Source of the DNA: Chloroflexota bacterium
GTDB lineage: Bacteria > Chloroflexota > Dehalococcoidia > Dehalococcoidales > RBG-16-60-22
Direction of reading: 5' to 3'
Assembly (NCBI GenBank): GCA_016190585.1
Contig: JACPQH010000020.1
Location: forward strand, 1-15,393
Length of the DNA: 15,393 nucleotides
Part shown: positions 15,207 to 15,393 of the stretch, piece after piece
How positions within the stretch are numbered: the first letter of the stretch is position 1
Layout of the letters: every line of letters starts with the position of its first letter
The notes under the pieces: generated by a model
What the model was told of the DNA's origin: nothing
Seen by the model: only the letters and a program-made list of their open reading frames with translations
The model's database searches: none
Made by a program: the position numbers and the translations under genes

Positions 15207-15393
15207 AAAAGGCGGCGGCAGCAGCCGCAACGGTCGCGACAGCCAGTCGCAGCGACTTGGCGTCAAGCGCTTTGACGGCGAAAGCGTCCAGGCGGGCGCC
15301 GTCCTGGTACGCCAGGTGGGGACGCGTTTCCGCGCCGGGAACAACGTCGGCCTGGCTCGGGACTTTACCCTGTTCGCCCTGACCGACGGCATC
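15196..15393 (+). CDS. rpmA: Large ribosomal subunit protein bL27, 3' end outside window
   Basis: bL27 sits near the peptidyl-transferase centre. The first 66 residues are visible: [20 protein letters not shown], then [20 protein letters not shown] and [20 protein letters not shown], all diagnostic. It begins directly with MAHKKGGG, so there is no Firmicute-type cleaved N-terminal extension. The ATG lies inside the last codons of rplU (11-nt overlap), with GGGGTGA upstream as a weak ribosome site, so translation is probably coupled. About 20 residues should remain beyond the window. Confidence 0.96.
   Translation, partial: MAHKKGGGSSRNGRDSQSQRLGVKRFDGESVQAGAVLVRQVGTRFRAGNNVGLARDFTLFALTDGI

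Overview
The window is GC-rich bacterial DNA with no RNA genes, insertion sequences, prophage or CRISPR. It looks like an anaerobe, most plausibly a Dehalococcoidia-type Chloroflexota. The reasons are a homocysteine-biosynthesis gene set best known from methanogens and other strict anaerobes, promoters that appear to give leaderless mRNAs, and large secreted Ig-like repeat proteins. The taxonomic call is inference.

Region 1 (1-8460, minus strand) is one uninterrupted reading frame of at least 2820 codons that runs off the left edge. It encodes a secreted giant: signal peptide, InlB-type beta domain, five MWYT-type propeller blades with helix-rich inserts, one fibronectin type III domain, then at least nine alternating pairs of NEW3-like and IPT-like beta-sandwich domains. 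A 99-bp block is repeated exactly at 1-99 and 700-798.

Region 2 (8461-8797) is a non-coding divergent control region. It holds two candidate promoters sharing an overlapping -10 palindrome, a pair of 17-bp direct repeats, and a strong hairpin in the leader of the giant gene.

Region 3 (8798-10581, plus strand) is a two-gene unit: a 118-aa zinc-ribbon plus LuxR-type HTH regulator, coupled by a TAATG stop-start to a Pro/Thr-rich secreted protein ending in VPETG, a hydrophobic segment and RRRR. Together with the divergent giant gene it looks like a cell-surface locus with its own regulator.

Region 4 (10671-11681, plus strand) carries a short J-domain protein and a 98-aa protein I do not recognise.

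Region 5 (14071 down to 11684, minus strand) is a compact operon of COG1900 (DUF39), an NIL-domain 2x[4Fe-4S] ferredoxin and COG2122 (UPF0280). Its three families match the set implicated in making homocysteine from aspartate semialdehyde and sulfide in Methanosarcina.

Region 6 (14153-15393, plus strand) is housekeeping: coaE, then rplU and rpmA (L21, L27) from a near-consensus promoter. rplU lacks an ATG, GTG or TTG at its conserved start and appears to use ATT or CTG.
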